This document shows positions 1 through 8,367 of a stretch of 64,000 nt of DNA, one piece after another. This DNA comes from Reyranella sp. (GTDB lineage: Bacteria > Pseudomonadota > Alphaproteobacteria > Reyranellales > Reyranellaceae): assembly GCA_019750135.1 (NCBI GenBank), contig JAIEOV010000022.1, positions 1 through 64,000 of the forward strand, in the 5' to 3' direction. A program made the position numbers and the translations under genes. The stretch's first letter is position 1. Every line of letters begins with the position of its first letter. The notes beneath the pieces were generated by a model that saw nothing but the letters and a program-made list of their open reading frames with translations, was not told the DNA's origin and made no database searches.

Positions 1-151
1 TGAAGGGACAATCGGAGAAGCAGGAGACGCCAGCTCTCTCAAGTTAAGCGTGGTCCGAAGAATCAGGGCAGGTCACTTGCCTGAGTTCGCTGTCGCTCGG
101 TGACGAGCGTCGGCTGGCATGACCTTGGTCAACTTCGTTCGGATCGTTGCA

Positions 152-376
152 ATGAAAGTCTTGGTCCTAGGCGCGCTTGCGCTGTTCGTCTCGGCGTGCA
201 GTTCCGCACCACTGCCCGAGCTGTCTCCCACCGACGCTGCGAGTCCAGATGCGCCGGTAATCGCTGCTCCCTATCAGCCCGTCATGGCGGGCACGGCAGC
301 GCACGTGCCCGTCGGCCTCAAGCCCTGGCGCGAACTCAACGACAGCGTCGCACCTGGTGGAAGCCGGTCCCCATGA
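152..376 (+). CDS. Small copper-cluster lipoprotein
   Basis: This is a 74-residue protein when read from the ATG at 152; an ATG at 119 is in frame, but starting at 152 gives a clean lipoprotein signal (MKVLVLGALALFVSAC, lipobox VSAC). After the Cys there is a Pro/Ala-rich stretch, then the motif PYQPVMAGTAAH. The same layout and nearly the same motif (PYRPVMAGTAYH) recur in the small lipoprotein at 16448, also directly before a CusC-type gene. The stop overlaps the start of the next gene as ATGA at 373-376, so the two are probably translated together. The function is unknown. It may be an accessory of the Cus-type efflux complex in the outer membrane or periplasm, inferred only from position. 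Confidence 0.7.
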   Translation: MKVLVLGALALFVSACSSAPLPELSPTDAASPDAPVIAAPYQPVMAGTAAHVPVGLKPWRELNDSVAPGGSRSP

Positions 377-1809
377 CTGCCACCTCAAAAATGGCGCTTA
401 CGGTTGCCTTGGTATTGCTGGCGCCGGGTTGTGCCAAGTTCACCGGCGATGGCGGCATGGCCCCCGTCTCCGAGGGGGTCCGGAAGGAGATCGGGAAGGA
501 TGTCGCCAAGCTGACATCCGCCGAAGATCACCGCCGCGCGCGCGAACGCGTCGAAGCGTTGCTCGCCGAGCCTCTGAGCGAAGACACGGCCGTCCAAGTC
601 GCCTTGCTCAACAATCGCGGCCTGCAGGCTGCCTACAATGACCTCGGCATCTCGGAGGCAGAGTATGCGCAGACCAGTCTGCCACCCAATCCTGCGCTCA
701 CGGTGTCGCGCGTTTTCGGTACGGCAGGCTTCGTGGAATTCGGCTTTCAGCTGATCGGCAACCTGCTCTCAGCGGCGACGCTGCAGAGCCGGACCGAGAT
801 CGCGAAGCGGGAGTTCGAGGAAGCACGTTATCGCGCCATTGCGACGACGCTCAGCCTCTCCGTCGATGCACGACGGGCCTACATCCGCACCGTTGCCGCC
901 CAGCAGCGCCTCGCGCTGCTCGAGCAATCGCGCGAGACCGCCGACGCCTCCCCTCGCATGATGAAGCAGCTCGGAGAGACCGGCGCCGCCAACACCCTCG
1001 ATCAGGGACGCGTCGCGGTATTCTACGCCGAGCTGAGCGCCCAGATAGCTCAGGCACGCCTCTCCGTCAGCAAGGAGAAGGAGGCGCTCAATCGTATCCT
1101 GGGTCTTTGGGGGACAGACCTCGGCTACAGACTGCCAGCCAGGTTGCCTTCCCTGCCCGCGACGCCAGAGCCGCTCCACGATGTCGAAGTGGAAGCCATG
1201 CGACGGCGTGTCGATCTCATCATTCTCCGATACGAGATCGTGACGCTTGCCAAGTCGGCCAAGTTCGTCGAAGCAACGCGATACATGTCATTTCTGGAGC
1301 TGGGCGGCGGCTTCAGGAACGAGGTCGAGACCAAAGATGCTGGCGAGCAATCGTCTAAGAACCGCTACGGTCTTGAGCTCGGAATCATAATCCCGATCTT
1401 CGATACGGGCGAAGCACGCGTCGCGACGGCTCGTGAGATCTATATGCGCGCGGTCAATCGTCTTGCCGAACGCTCGATCAACGCGAGATCCGAAGCGCGC
1501 GTCGCCTACACGACGTATCGCGCTACCTTTGACATTGCACGCTTCTATCAAACCCGGGTCCTTCCGTTGCGCCGCCAGATCTCTGCCGAGGTATTGTTGC
1601 GGTACAACGGAATGCTTATCGATGTGTTCGAGCTGCTGGCCGAGGAGCGCGAACGCATCAATTCCAGCATCGCCTCGCTCGATGCTCTTCGCGACTACCA
1701 TCTGGCCATTGCCGACCTGCAAGCCGCATTGATCGTTGGCGGCACCGTGCCTCCGTCCGGTGTCATCAACACGACGCCTCCACCGGAAACCATTCCTTTA
1801 GGCCTCTAA
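373..1809 (+). CDS. CusC/TolC-family outer-membrane efflux lipoprotein
   Basis: A 478-residue outer-membrane factor that would form the exit duct of an RND metal efflux pump. The start at 373 gives a lipoprotein signal ending LAPGC; upstream in-frame codons do not. The body shows the OEP pattern twice, including LLNNRGLQAAYNDLGISEAEYAQTSLPPNP near residue 80 and PIFDTGEARVATAREIY near 340. It is clearly paralogous to the protein at 16621-18069, which shares the same motifs (NNRDLQAAYNDLGISEAAYVQSSLPPNP). Here no cusBA lies between it and the window edge, so its partner pump is either further left or is the one encoded at 12052-16451. It is followed 15 bases later by the multicopper oxidase gene. 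Confidence 0.9.
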   Translation: MTATSKMALTVALVLLAPGCAKFTGDGGMAPVSEGVRKEIGKDVAKLTSAEDHRRARERVEALLAEPLSEDTAVQVALLNNRGLQAAYNDLGISEAEYAQTSLPPNPALTVSRVFGTAGFVEFGFQLIGNLLSAATLQSRTEIAKREFEEARYRAIATTLSLSVDARRAYIRTVAAQQRLALLEQSRETADASPRMMKQLGETGAANTLDQGRVAVFYAELSAQIAQARLSVSKEKEALNRILGLWGTDLGYRLPARLPSLPATPEPLHDVEVEAMRRRVDLIILRYEIVTLAKSAKFVEATRYMSFLELGGGFRNEVETKDAGEQSSKNRYGLELGIIIPIFDTGEARVATAREIYMRAVNRLAERSINARSEARVAYTTYRATFDIARFYQTRVLPLRRQISAEVLLRYNGMLIDVFELLAEERERINSSIASLDALRDYHLAIADLQAALIVGGTVPPSGVINTTPPPETIPLGL

Positions 1810-1824
1810 GGAAAGGAGATTGAC

Positions 1825-3222
1825 ATGAATCTCTCAAGACGTGACTTGGTAGGGGCTTCGGGCCTTGCGCTGCTGAGCGCCACCGCGGTGAGCGGCCGCG
1901 TCCAGGCGCAATCCATTCCCGAAGCGCCGACGACGACCACCAACACCATGCAGCCGCCGATCTATCCGACGAGCGGACCTGACTATCAGCCGGTCGTGAC
2001 GCTCAACGGGTGGACATTGCCGTGGCGGCAGAACGGGGACTGGAAGGAGTTCCATCTGGTTGCCGAGCCGGTGGAACGGGAGATGGCGCCGGGCATGATC
2101 GCCCGCCTGTGGGGCTACAACGGCCAGAGCCCGGGGCCGACTATCGAGGCGGTCGAAGGCGACAAGGTGCGCATCTTTGTCACCAACCGCCTGCCTGAGC
2201 ACACGACGATTCACTGGCACGGCATGCTGCTGCCCAATGGCATGGACGGAGTCGGCGGCCTCACCCAGCCGCACATCAAGCCGGGCAAGACCTTCGTCTA
2301 CGAATTCGAGCTCAAGAAGAGCGGCACCTTCATGTATCATCCCCACGCCGATGAAATGGTGCAGATGGCGATGGGCATGATGGGCTTCTTCGTCATCCAT
2401 CCGCGCGATCCCAAGCAGCATCGTGTCGACCGCGACTTCGTGTTCCTGCTGTCCTCCTACGACATCGATCCCGGCAACTACGTGCCGAAGGTCGCCGAGA
2501 TGCTGAACTTCAACATGTGGACCTTCAACACCCGGGTGTTTCCAGGCATCGACCATCTGGTCGTTGCCCAGGGCGATCGCGTGCGCGTGCGCGTCGGCAA
2601 CCTCACGATGACCAACCATCCGATCCACATGCACGGCTACGATTTCGAGGTGACCTGCACGGATGGCGGATGGGTACGGCCGGAGGCGCGGTGGCCGGAG
2701 GTGACGATCGACATCCCGGTTGGCGCAATGCGCGCCTACGAATTCGATGCGATCTACCCCGGCGATTGGGCGCTCCATTGCCACAAGTCACATCACACGA
2801 TGAACGCGATGGGACACGATATCAGGACCTTCATCGGCGTGAACAAGAAAGAGTTCGCCAAACGGATGAAGCGGCTCGTACCGGACTATATGCCGATGGG
2901 CAACGCCGGCATGGCCGACATGGGCGAAATGGAAATGCCCCTGCCCGACAACACCCTGCCGATGATGACCGGCTTCGGCCAGTTCGGGCCGATCGAGATG
3001 GGCGGCATGTTCACGGTCGTGAAGGTGCGCGAGGGCCTGGCAGCCGGGAACTACAAGGACCCGGGTTGGTACAAGCACCCGGCCGGAACGGTGGCCTGGG
3101 AATGGAAGGGCCCGGCGCCGGCGATCGCATCCGCGCCGGGCGCCAAGCCCGTGCCTCAGGCGCGTCCGGCCGTTCAGGTGGTCAAGCCGGGCAGCAAGCC
3201 CGGCGGTCATGGCAATCACTGA
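1825..3222 (+). CDS. Multicopper oxidase (copper resistance, CopA/CueO-like)
   Basis: A 465-residue exported oxidase that probably oxidises Cu(I) to less toxic Cu(II) in the periplasm. It begins with a Tat signal (SRRDLVGASGLALL). All four copper-binding motifs are visible: HWHG (130-133), HPHADEM (172-178), HPIHMHG (265-271) and HCH with a following His and axial Met (318-329). The tail from about 350 is Met-rich (MADMGEMEMPLP), as in many copper-resistance oxidases. A strong ribosome binding site (AAGGAGATTGAC) precedes the ATG. The gene lies in the direction of a CusC-type gene and before a cupredoxin and a CusF protein, which fits a copper detoxification operon. The exact subfamily (CopA versus laccase-like CueO) is not settled. 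Confidence 0.93.
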   Translation: MNLSRRDLVGASGLALLSATAVSGRVQAQSIPEAPTTTTNTMQPPIYPTSGPDYQPVVTLNGWTLPWRQNGDWKEFHLVAEPVEREMAPGMIARLWGYNGQSPGPTIEAVEGDKVRIFVTNRLPEHTTIHWHGMLLPNGMDGVGGLTQPHIKPGKTFVYEFELKKSGTFMYHPHADEMVQMAMGMMGFFVIHPRDPKQHRVDRDFVFLLSSYDIDPGNYVPKVAEMLNFNMWTFNTRVFPGIDHLVVAQGDRVRVRVGNLTMTNHPIHMHGYDFEVTCTDGGWVRPEARWPEVTIDIPVGAMRAYEFDAIYPGDWALHCHKSHHTMNAMGHDIRTFIGVNKKEFAKRMKRLVPDYMPMGNAGMADMGEMEMPLPDNTLPMMTGFGQFGPIEMGGMFTVVKVREGLAAGNYKDPGWYKHPAGTVAWEWKGPAPAIASAPGAKPVPQARPAVQVVKPGSKPGGHGNH

Positions 3223-3246
3223 CATCCGATGACAAGGACAGGGAAC

Positions 3247-3735
3247 ATGCAGAGAACCTATCTACGTGCCGTCGCAGCGCTTGCGATGGTCGTTGCCGCA
3301 ACGCTCGCGGGCGTGACGATGAAGGTCGCCTATGCTCATGGCGACGGACACGAGACGGCTTTCGGCAAGCCGGGGGACCCGAAGAAGTCGGCGCGAATCG
3401 TGCAGATCGTCATGCGCGAGCAGGACGGCAAGATGATCTTCATTCCAAACACGCTGCGCATCCGCAAGGGCGAGCAGGTGCGCTTCCAGTTGCGCAACAT
3501 CGGGGAGATCGACCACGAGTTCGTCGTCGGGACGCTCGAGGAAAACCTCAAACACATGAAGGAGATGGAGAAGAACCCGGACATGGAGCACGACGATCCC
3601 AATGCCAAGCGGCTCAAGCCCAAGACTGCCGGCGAGATCGTCTGGCAGTTCACCAAGGCCGGCAGGTTCGACTTCTCGTGCATGATCCCCGGCCATCGCG
3701 AAGCCGGCATGTTCGGCACCATCGTCGTCGAGTAG
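3247..3735 (+). CDS. Periplasmic cupredoxin-like copper protein
   Basis: A 162-residue plastocyanin-type protein with an N-terminal signal peptide ending near VAYA (residue 30). Type-1 copper ligands can be placed at His90 (IDHEF), Cys145, His150 and Met155 (CMIPGHREAGM), the usual H...C-4-H-4-M spacing. I start it at 3247, which has a GGACAGGGAAC ribosome binding site; an ATG at 3229 is in frame but has none. A charged Met/His-rich insertion (HMKEMEKNPDMEHDD) sits between the first His and the Cys and may bind extra copper. It sits between the multicopper oxidase and CusF genes and may hand electrons or copper to the oxidase (inference). Confidence 0.9.
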   Translation: MQRTYLRAVAALAMVVAATLAGVTMKVAYAHGDGHETAFGKPGDPKKSARIVQIVMREQDGKMIFIPNTLRIRKGEQVRFQLRNIGEIDHEFVVGTLEENLKHMKEMEKNPDMEHDDPNAKRLKPKTAGEIVWQFTKAGRFDFSCMIPGHREAGMFGTIVVE

Positions 3736-3757
3736 CGTTCAACCCACGGAGAAGGTC

Positions 3758-4048
3758 ATGTTGAAGACTCTGCTTTCCATACTGCTCGCGGCAGCGGTCG
3801 TCGTTTCTCCGGCCCTCGCGGACGGAGACATGGTTAAGGGGGAGGTGGTGAAGGTCGACAAAGCCGCCGGAAAGGTCACCCTCAAGCACGGGCCCATCAA
3901 GAACCTCGATATGGACAGCATGACGATGGTGTTCCGGGTCGCCGACCCGGCGATTCTCGACAAGGTGAAGGCGGGCGACAAGATCGAATTCGAGGCCGAT
4001 CGCGTCAATGGCGCCATCACCGTGACGAGGATCGGCAAGGTCAATTGA
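3758..4048 (+). CDS. cusF: CusF-like periplasmic copper chaperone
   Basis: A 96-residue protein with a signal peptide (cleavage after PALA) and the CusF OB-fold core. Aligned by eye to E. coli CusF, the Cu(I) ligands are His44, Met55 and Met57 (KHGPIKNLDMDSMTMVF). The cation-pi tryptophan of E. coli CusF is Met52 here. In the family it carries Cu(I) to the CusB/CusA pump. It ends the operon 152-4048. A second CusF is at 10951-11271 with the same Trp-to-Met change. Confidence 0.9.
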   Translation: MLKTLLSILLAAAVVVSPALADGDMVKGEVVKVDKAAGKVTLKHGPIKNLDMDSMTMVFRVADPAILDKVKAGDKIEFEADRVNGAITVTRIGKVN

Positions 4049-4114
4049 CCGTCGGAGCGCTCGGTGAAAGTGAGCCATCGCGAAACAAACGTTGTACCCG
4101 CTGCGGTATTGATT

Positions 4115-4378
4115 CTACTCGCCCCTTGCATCGGAGTTTATTGGCACCGCCCGTGCCAGCGATCGAGAACTGCGAGCGATTTTCGGTCGCTTGGCGTTTG
4201 GCAGTCGGCTTGGCCGCAGGATGCGCAGGTGACGGCTTGTTAGCGATCTTGGGATACCTGCCCTCAGGGCGGTTTCGCTTACGGAGGCAGGTTCAGCCAA
4301 ACATGTGAGCAGGATTCGCAGACACGACGGTTCGCCGAGCATCCGAAGTATTTCGACGATCTCCGCTATTTGCTTTTC
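4115..4378 (-). pseudogene. Decayed ArsR-family regulator fragment
   Basis: The reading frame from 4378 down to 4115 runs KQIAEIVEILRMLGEPSCLRILL, then continues through a recognisable winged helix-turn-helix (ASVSETALRAGIPRSLTSRHLRILR). This matches the ArsR DNA-binding domain closely. The part after the recognition helix (RPSRLPNAKRPKIARSSRSL) loses the expected beta-wing, a stop lies immediately upstream (4379-4381, TAA read on the minus strand) and no plausible start or ribosome binding site exists. I read it as a dead metal-sensor gene lying between two live copper operons. Confidence 0.6.
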
Positions 4379-4672
4379 TTACAGGCTCGGAATCGTCTCG
4401 TATGGGCCCTTCATGATGATATGCGCTGGCATGTTTGTATGACCCCATTCCGTTCAATCAAGGCAGGCAAACTGGGCGTATCATACAAACGATCGGTTTG
4501 TAGCTCCCGAATCATCCGATGTAGTTCGCCGCACAGCGACTGCAGGAGGGGGATCCTCTGCTTGACCTCCATTGAGGCCACGCAGCAACGCGATCATCTT
4601 CACAGCGAATGAAGGCGACTCGACGAACCTCGTGAAAACCCTCGGCGTCTACGCCGTGCGTCGAAGCACCGA

Positions 4673-4716
4673 TCACGTCGACGTGAGCCTGTATCCGAAG
4701 CGCTCTTCGCTCCGAA
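4673..4716 (+). promoter_or_regulatory. ECF (SigF-type) promoter with upstream 14-base palindrome
   Basis: A -35-like GTATCC at 4691-4696 is followed after exactly 16 bases by CGAA at 4713-4716. Just upstream is a perfect palindrome TCACGTCGACGTGA at 4673-4686. The same arrangement occurs at 10302-10351 and, without the palindrome, before the ECF sigma gene itself. It probably drives 4861-5536 and perhaps the fusion gene at 5687. The -35/-10 pattern resembles the GTAACC-16-CGAA motif I recall for Caulobacter SigF. Confidence 0.65.
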
Positions 4717-4860
4717 CTTATGGGAAGAGGCCGTTCACTTCCAACTTCGGAACGGAGCCTTGTGAGGAGATGGTCATGACAAAATCAGTAAGTAGCGAGC
4801 CGCTATAGCTCTGCGAGACCTCTGGTTCCTGAGTGCGTTCCCTTCAAAGGAGAGAAACCA

Positions 4861-5187
4861 ATGGAAACGACAAATGGCCTGATCACAACTCCGCCAGCTA
4901 CCGATGGGTCTTCCTGCCGTGGCACTGCTCAAGGTTCACGTAGTTGGCTCGGTGGCTGGCGCGGTTGGGCTATTGGTGGCGTGGTCATCGTCGCGGGCAC
5001 GGGTCTGGCGTTGAGCCAGCATTGGCTCGGCATCGCCAGTCTGCTACCGCTGCTCGTTGTGCTGCCGTGTATGGCGATGATGTTCATGTGCATGAAAGGC
5101 ATGAACCACGGGCAGCAGACGGATTCCACAACCGCGCGGAGCTCCGCCAGTGGCGGGACGCCTCCTGTGACGGATCCTCGAAACTAA
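4861..5187 (+). CDS. Small membrane protein with Met/Cys-rich segment
   Basis: A 108-residue protein with a good ribosome binding site (AAAGGAGAGAAACC). Two hydrophobic segments lie at about 37-53 and 56-75, followed by PCMAMMFMCMKGMNHGQQ, where Met, Cys and His cluster at the membrane surface, and then a polar Ser/Thr/Pro-rich tail. This resembles DUF2933-like small proteins found beside copper and silver resistance genes. No enzymatic motif is visible; a metal-binding membrane role is inferred from composition and from the ECF-type promoter upstream. Confidence 0.65.
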   Translation: METTNGLITTPPATDGSSCRGTAQGSRSWLGGWRGWAIGGVVIVAGTGLALSQHWLGIASLLPLLVVLPCMAMMFMCMKGMNHGQQTDSTTARSSASGGTPPVTDPRN

Positions 5188-5257
5188 CGCGACCGCGCCG
5201 GCAATCGCGGTTCGGTATCTGGTCTTACAAATCACCTACAACTAGAGAGAGGAAGAC

Positions 5258-5536
5258 ATGACTCGCACGCTGACTACCTTCTTCGCTGCCATCGCGGTTC
5301 TCGGCAGCGTTGCTGCAACACCTCTGTTTGCCCAGGAAACCAAGCCTTCGACGCAGCCCTTTCAAACCCAAGGCACGATGGGTGACCATCATGGGATGAT
5401 GAACGGGATGGGGCAAATGAGTCCTGATCAAATGCAGCAAATGACCAAGATGGTCGAAAACTGCAATCGCATGATGGAGAGCATGGGCAACGCTTCTGCA
5501 GGGCACGATAAGGATCAGAAACCCGCCCGGCCCTGA
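5258..5536 (+). CDS. Exported Met/His-rich small protein
   Basis: A 92-residue protein with a signal peptide (cleavage after LFAQ region, about residue 26) and a ribosome binding site AGAGAGGAAGAC. The mature part is rich in Met, His, Gln and Asn (GDHHGMMNGMGQMSPDQMQQM). Such composition fits a periplasmic copper or silver buffer. It lies 70 bases after the small membrane protein and is probably cotranscribed. I recognise no named family. Confidence 0.7.
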   Translation: MTRTLTTFFAAIAVLGSVAATPLFAQETKPSTQPFQTQGTMGDHHGMMNGMGQMSPDQMQQMTKMVENCNRMMESMGNASAGHDKDQKPARP

Positions 5537-5612
5537 AGAAAAAGCAGTCTGCCGGGGCTTCCATTCGGGTGGCAGCCGCCGTGATCGAAGTCGGAATCAC
5601 CCGAAGCATACG

Positions 5613-5642
5613 GGACGGCCTTCAGGGTTGAGGGCCGTCCTT
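5613..5642 (+). terminator. Possible terminator hairpin
   Basis: GGACGGCC at 5613-5620 pairs with GGCCGTCC at 5633-5640 around a 12-base loop. Only two T residues follow, so intrinsic termination would be weak. It lies between the exported small protein and the large fusion gene. Confidence 0.35.
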
Positions 5643-5686
5643 GGCCGTGCACTTCCGTTTAGCGGTGAAAGCGAGTGCGAGGCTCG

Positions 5687-8239
5687 ATGGTTGAACGTGA
5701 TGTCGTGGTTATCACCGGCAGCAGTGGTTTCATCGGGTCCGCGCTGATCAACAAGCTCGCCGGTCATTTCGCGTTGGTCGGCTTCGACCGGATGGCATCA
5801 CACGCGCCGCCTCCGGCTGCGGAATGCGTATGTATTGACTTGAGCTCCGAAGAGGGTGTGAAGGGAGCCTTTGAGCGTATCCGAATCGCATACGGCAACC
5901 GCATTGCCTCGGTAATCCATCTCGCCGCCTACTATGATCTCTCGGGAGAACCGAGCCCACTCTATGAACAGATCACGGTCCGCGGCACCGAGCGGCTCCT
6001 GCGACACCTTCAAGAGTTCCAGGTCGAGCAGTTCGTTTTTACCAGCACGATGCTCGTCCACGCACCGGTCGCCCTCGGACAGCGCATTAACGAGGATTCG
6101 CCGATTGACCCGCGTTGGCCTTATCCATTGTCCAAGGTGGAGACGGAGGCGCTGATCCGACAGCAACACGGCGACATTCCGGTTGTCCTGCTTCGACTAG
6201 CGGGCGTGTACGATGACAAATGCCGTAATGCATTTCTATCGCAACAGATCGTGCGAATTCATGAACGCGAACTGCTGAGCCATGTTTATCCGGGAGACAT
6301 CCGCCGCGGTCAGGCATTTGTCCATCTTGACGATGTAGGCGAAGCGCTCATCCGCATCATAGCGATGCGGAAGGAATTGCCGCCTGAAATGCCTCTGCTT
6401 GTCGGAGAGCCAGAGACGCTGAGCTACGACAAAATACAGCGCACCGTTGGGCGACTTCTGTACGGACAGGAATGGGAAACTAGGCAAGTCCCGAAAACGT
6501 TGGCGAGAACGGGAGCGTGGATCGAAGGCGAGATTTTGCAGGAAGAGCCGTTCATCAAACCATGGATGGTCGACTTCGCCGACGATCACTACGAACTCGA
6601 CGTCACTCGGGCTCGAACCCTTTTAAGTTGGGAACCCAAACACGCACTGCTGGCTTCGCTACCGGTTATCGTTGATGCGCTCAAATCGGATCCGACTGGC
6701 TGGTATCGTGACAACAAGCTCAATTCCGCTTTGGTCGCGGGAGAGACCGCGTCCCACGCTCCAAAGGAAGATGCAGCCGGGAGCCACGAGAGCGCAGATC
6801 AGGTTCTGGCGCACAGGCGCATGATGCGCGAGCACGAAGAGATGATGCTGGCCGAGCATCGGCAAACCATATGGGCGCATTTTGCGAATATAGCGCTCGG
6901 CACGTGGCTGGCCACCAGTCCATTGGTGTTTGGACTGTTTGATCCCGCGTCCGTCAGCGAAGCGGCGCTTCGAGTGACTATGGAGCGCGGATTGCCCCCG
7001 CCGGAATGGCGCAATTGGGCTCTTGGCTGGAGTGACATCGGTGCCGGGAGCCTGATTATCTTGTTCGGCCTACTCTCGCTTTCGCGCCGCATGAACTGGG
7101 CCCAGTGGGCTAATACGCTCGTCGGGCTGTGGCTGCTTTTCGCTCCTCTCGTATTCTGGGCTCCTAACGCTTCAACCTATGCTAACGACACGCTCATTGG
7201 CGCGCTGGTGATTACGTTCGCCGTTCTCGTGCCCATGATGCCAGGCATGAGCATGGAAGGAATGATGGGCGGTCCTGATATCCCGCCAGGATGGAGCTAT
7301 TGTCCGTCGACATGGGCACAGCGGCTTCCGATGATCCTGATGGGGCTGGTCGGCTTTCTGATCGCGCGCTATCTCGCGGCCTATCAGATGGGCCACGTCG
7401 CCTCGGTTTGGGATCCGTTCTTTGTGGGCACAGATGGCCGCAACGGAACTGAGACGATCATCACCTCGGCTGTGTCTAAGGCATGGCCCATCCCCGATGG
7501 CGGGCTCGGCGCGGTCGCCTACATGCTGGAAATCCTGATGGGGGCGATGGGTGACAAGCGCCGCTGGCGCACGATGCCATGGATGGTGACCTTCTTCGGC
7601 ATATTGGTCGTGCCGCTTGGGGTCATCAGCATCTACTTCATCATCATCCAACCGATCGTCATCGGGACTTGGTGCGCCCTGTGTCTGCTGGCTGCGCTGG
7701 CGATGCTTGTAATGATCCCGTTCGCGCTCGACGAGCTCGTGGCCATGGGCCAGTTCCTGCTGTGGAGTCGACGCGCCCGAAAATCCCTCCTGCGCATGTT
7801 TTTCATGGGAGGCGCACTGGAAGGCGGGACGGAAGACAAGGGCGTCGATCTGGACTCCACCGGATCCGCCCTGGCCGCGATGATGGCGGGGGTGACGCTG
7901 CCGTGGACGCTCGTCGCCAGCGTCGTCCTGGGTATTTGGCTGATGTTCTCGCGCCTGGCGTTGGGTACGGTCCCCCCGATGGCCAACAGCGATCATCTTG
8001 TCGGCGCGTTGGTCGTCACAACAGCGGTCATCGCGATGGCCGAGGTCGTGCGGCCGCTGCGCTTCGTCAACGTGCTGTTTGGCGGCTGGCTCGTGCTCGC
8101 GGCTTGGTTTCTCGAGGGTGCATCGCCGATCGCCCACTGGTCGAATGTCGCTGTGGGCATCTCCCTGATCGCCTTGAGTCTTCCCCGCGGCGTGCGCAGC
8201 CAGCACCATTATGCAGGCTGGGACCGGTTCGTAGTCTGA
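5687..8239 (+). CDS. NAD-dependent epimerase/SDR fused to SPW-repeat and VKOR-like membrane domains
   Basis: About 850 residues in three parts. Residues 1-335 form an extended SDR: the nucleotide motif TGSSGFIGSAL at 10-20, and YPLSK supplying the catalytic Tyr/Lys pair near 150. Residues about 400-520 hold transmembrane pairs typical of SPW repeats (FANIALGTWLATSPLVFG, WANTLVGLWLLFAPLVFW). Residues about 540-700 form a multi-helix domain with WCALC near 663, as in vitamin K epoxide reductase-like thiol oxidases, and a further SPW-like pair follows to the end. I start at the ATG at 5687; a GTG at 5675 is also in frame. A role in envelope repair or thiol redox under metal stress is inference only. 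The substrate of the SDR part is unknown. Confidence 0.8.
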   Translation: MVERDVVVITGSSGFIGSALINKLAGHFALVGFDRMASHAPPPAAECVCIDLSSEEGVKGAFERIRIAYGNRIASVIHLAAYYDLSGEPSPLYEQITVRGTERLLRHLQEFQVEQFVFTSTMLVHAPVALGQRINEDSPIDPRWPYPLSKVETEALIRQQHGDIPVVLLRLAGVYDDKCRNAFLSQQIVRIHERELLSHVYPGDIRRGQAFVHLDDVGEALIRIIAMRKELPPEMPLLVGEPETLSYDKIQRTVGRLLYGQEWETRQVPKTLARTGAWIEGEILQEEPFIKPWMVDFADDHYELDVTRARTLLSWEPKHALLASLPVIVDALKSDPTGWYRDNKLNSALVAGETASHAPKEDAAGSHESADQVLAHRRMMREHEEMMLAEHRQTIWAHFANIALGTWLATSPLVFGLFDPASVSEAALRVTMERGLPPPEWRNWALGWSDIGAGSLIILFGLLSLSRRMNWAQWANTLVGLWLLFAPLVFWAPNASTYANDTLIGALVITFAVLVPMMPGMSMEGMMGGPDIPPGWSYCPSTWAQRLPMILMGLVGFLIARYLAAYQMGHVASVWDPFFVGTDGRNGTETIITSAVSKAWPIPDGGLGAVAYMLEILMGAMGDKRRWRTMPWMVTFFGILVVPLGVISIYFIIIQPIVIGTWCALCLLAALAMLVMIPFALDELVAMGQFLLWSRRARKSLLRMFFMGGALEGGTEDKGVDLDSTGSALAAMMAGVTLPWTLVASVVLGIWLMFSRLALGTVPPMANSDHLVGALVVTTAVIAMAEVVRPLRFVNVLFGGWLVLAAWFLEGASPIAHWSNVAVGISLIALSLPRGVRSQHHYAGWDRFVV

Positions 8240-8367
8240 CCATGGAACATGCGATCGTCTTGACGTGAACGATCACTTCCGAGCGAACGCGATCCGAAAG
8301 ATTATTGAGGAGACCCGAGCGTCGGGATCCGACGCCGTTCCGAAACAAGCAGCATCGCAAAGGTCTG

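Larger units (their letters stand above)
4049..4860. other. 812-base gap with a decayed regulator and an ECF-type promoter
   Basis: No intact gene is convincing here. The left part holds the minus-strand ArsR relic (4115-4378). The middle has only short frames without recognisable protein. The right part holds the ECF-type promoter at 4673-4716 and, after it, a ribosome-binding-site-like GTGAGGAGATGGTC followed by a ten-residue open frame (4776-4808), possibly the stub of a lost first gene: the matching promoter at 10302 drives a full exported protein at the equivalent place. Confidence 0.5.

Noticed and set aside
1834..2784. 316-residue open frame opposite the multicopper oxidase
   Set aside because: His/Arg-rich shadow of a high-GC gene with all the copper motifs on the other strand.
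4045..4308. 87-residue frame overlapping the CusF stop
   Set aside because: No family likeness and it runs through the ArsR relic on the other strand.
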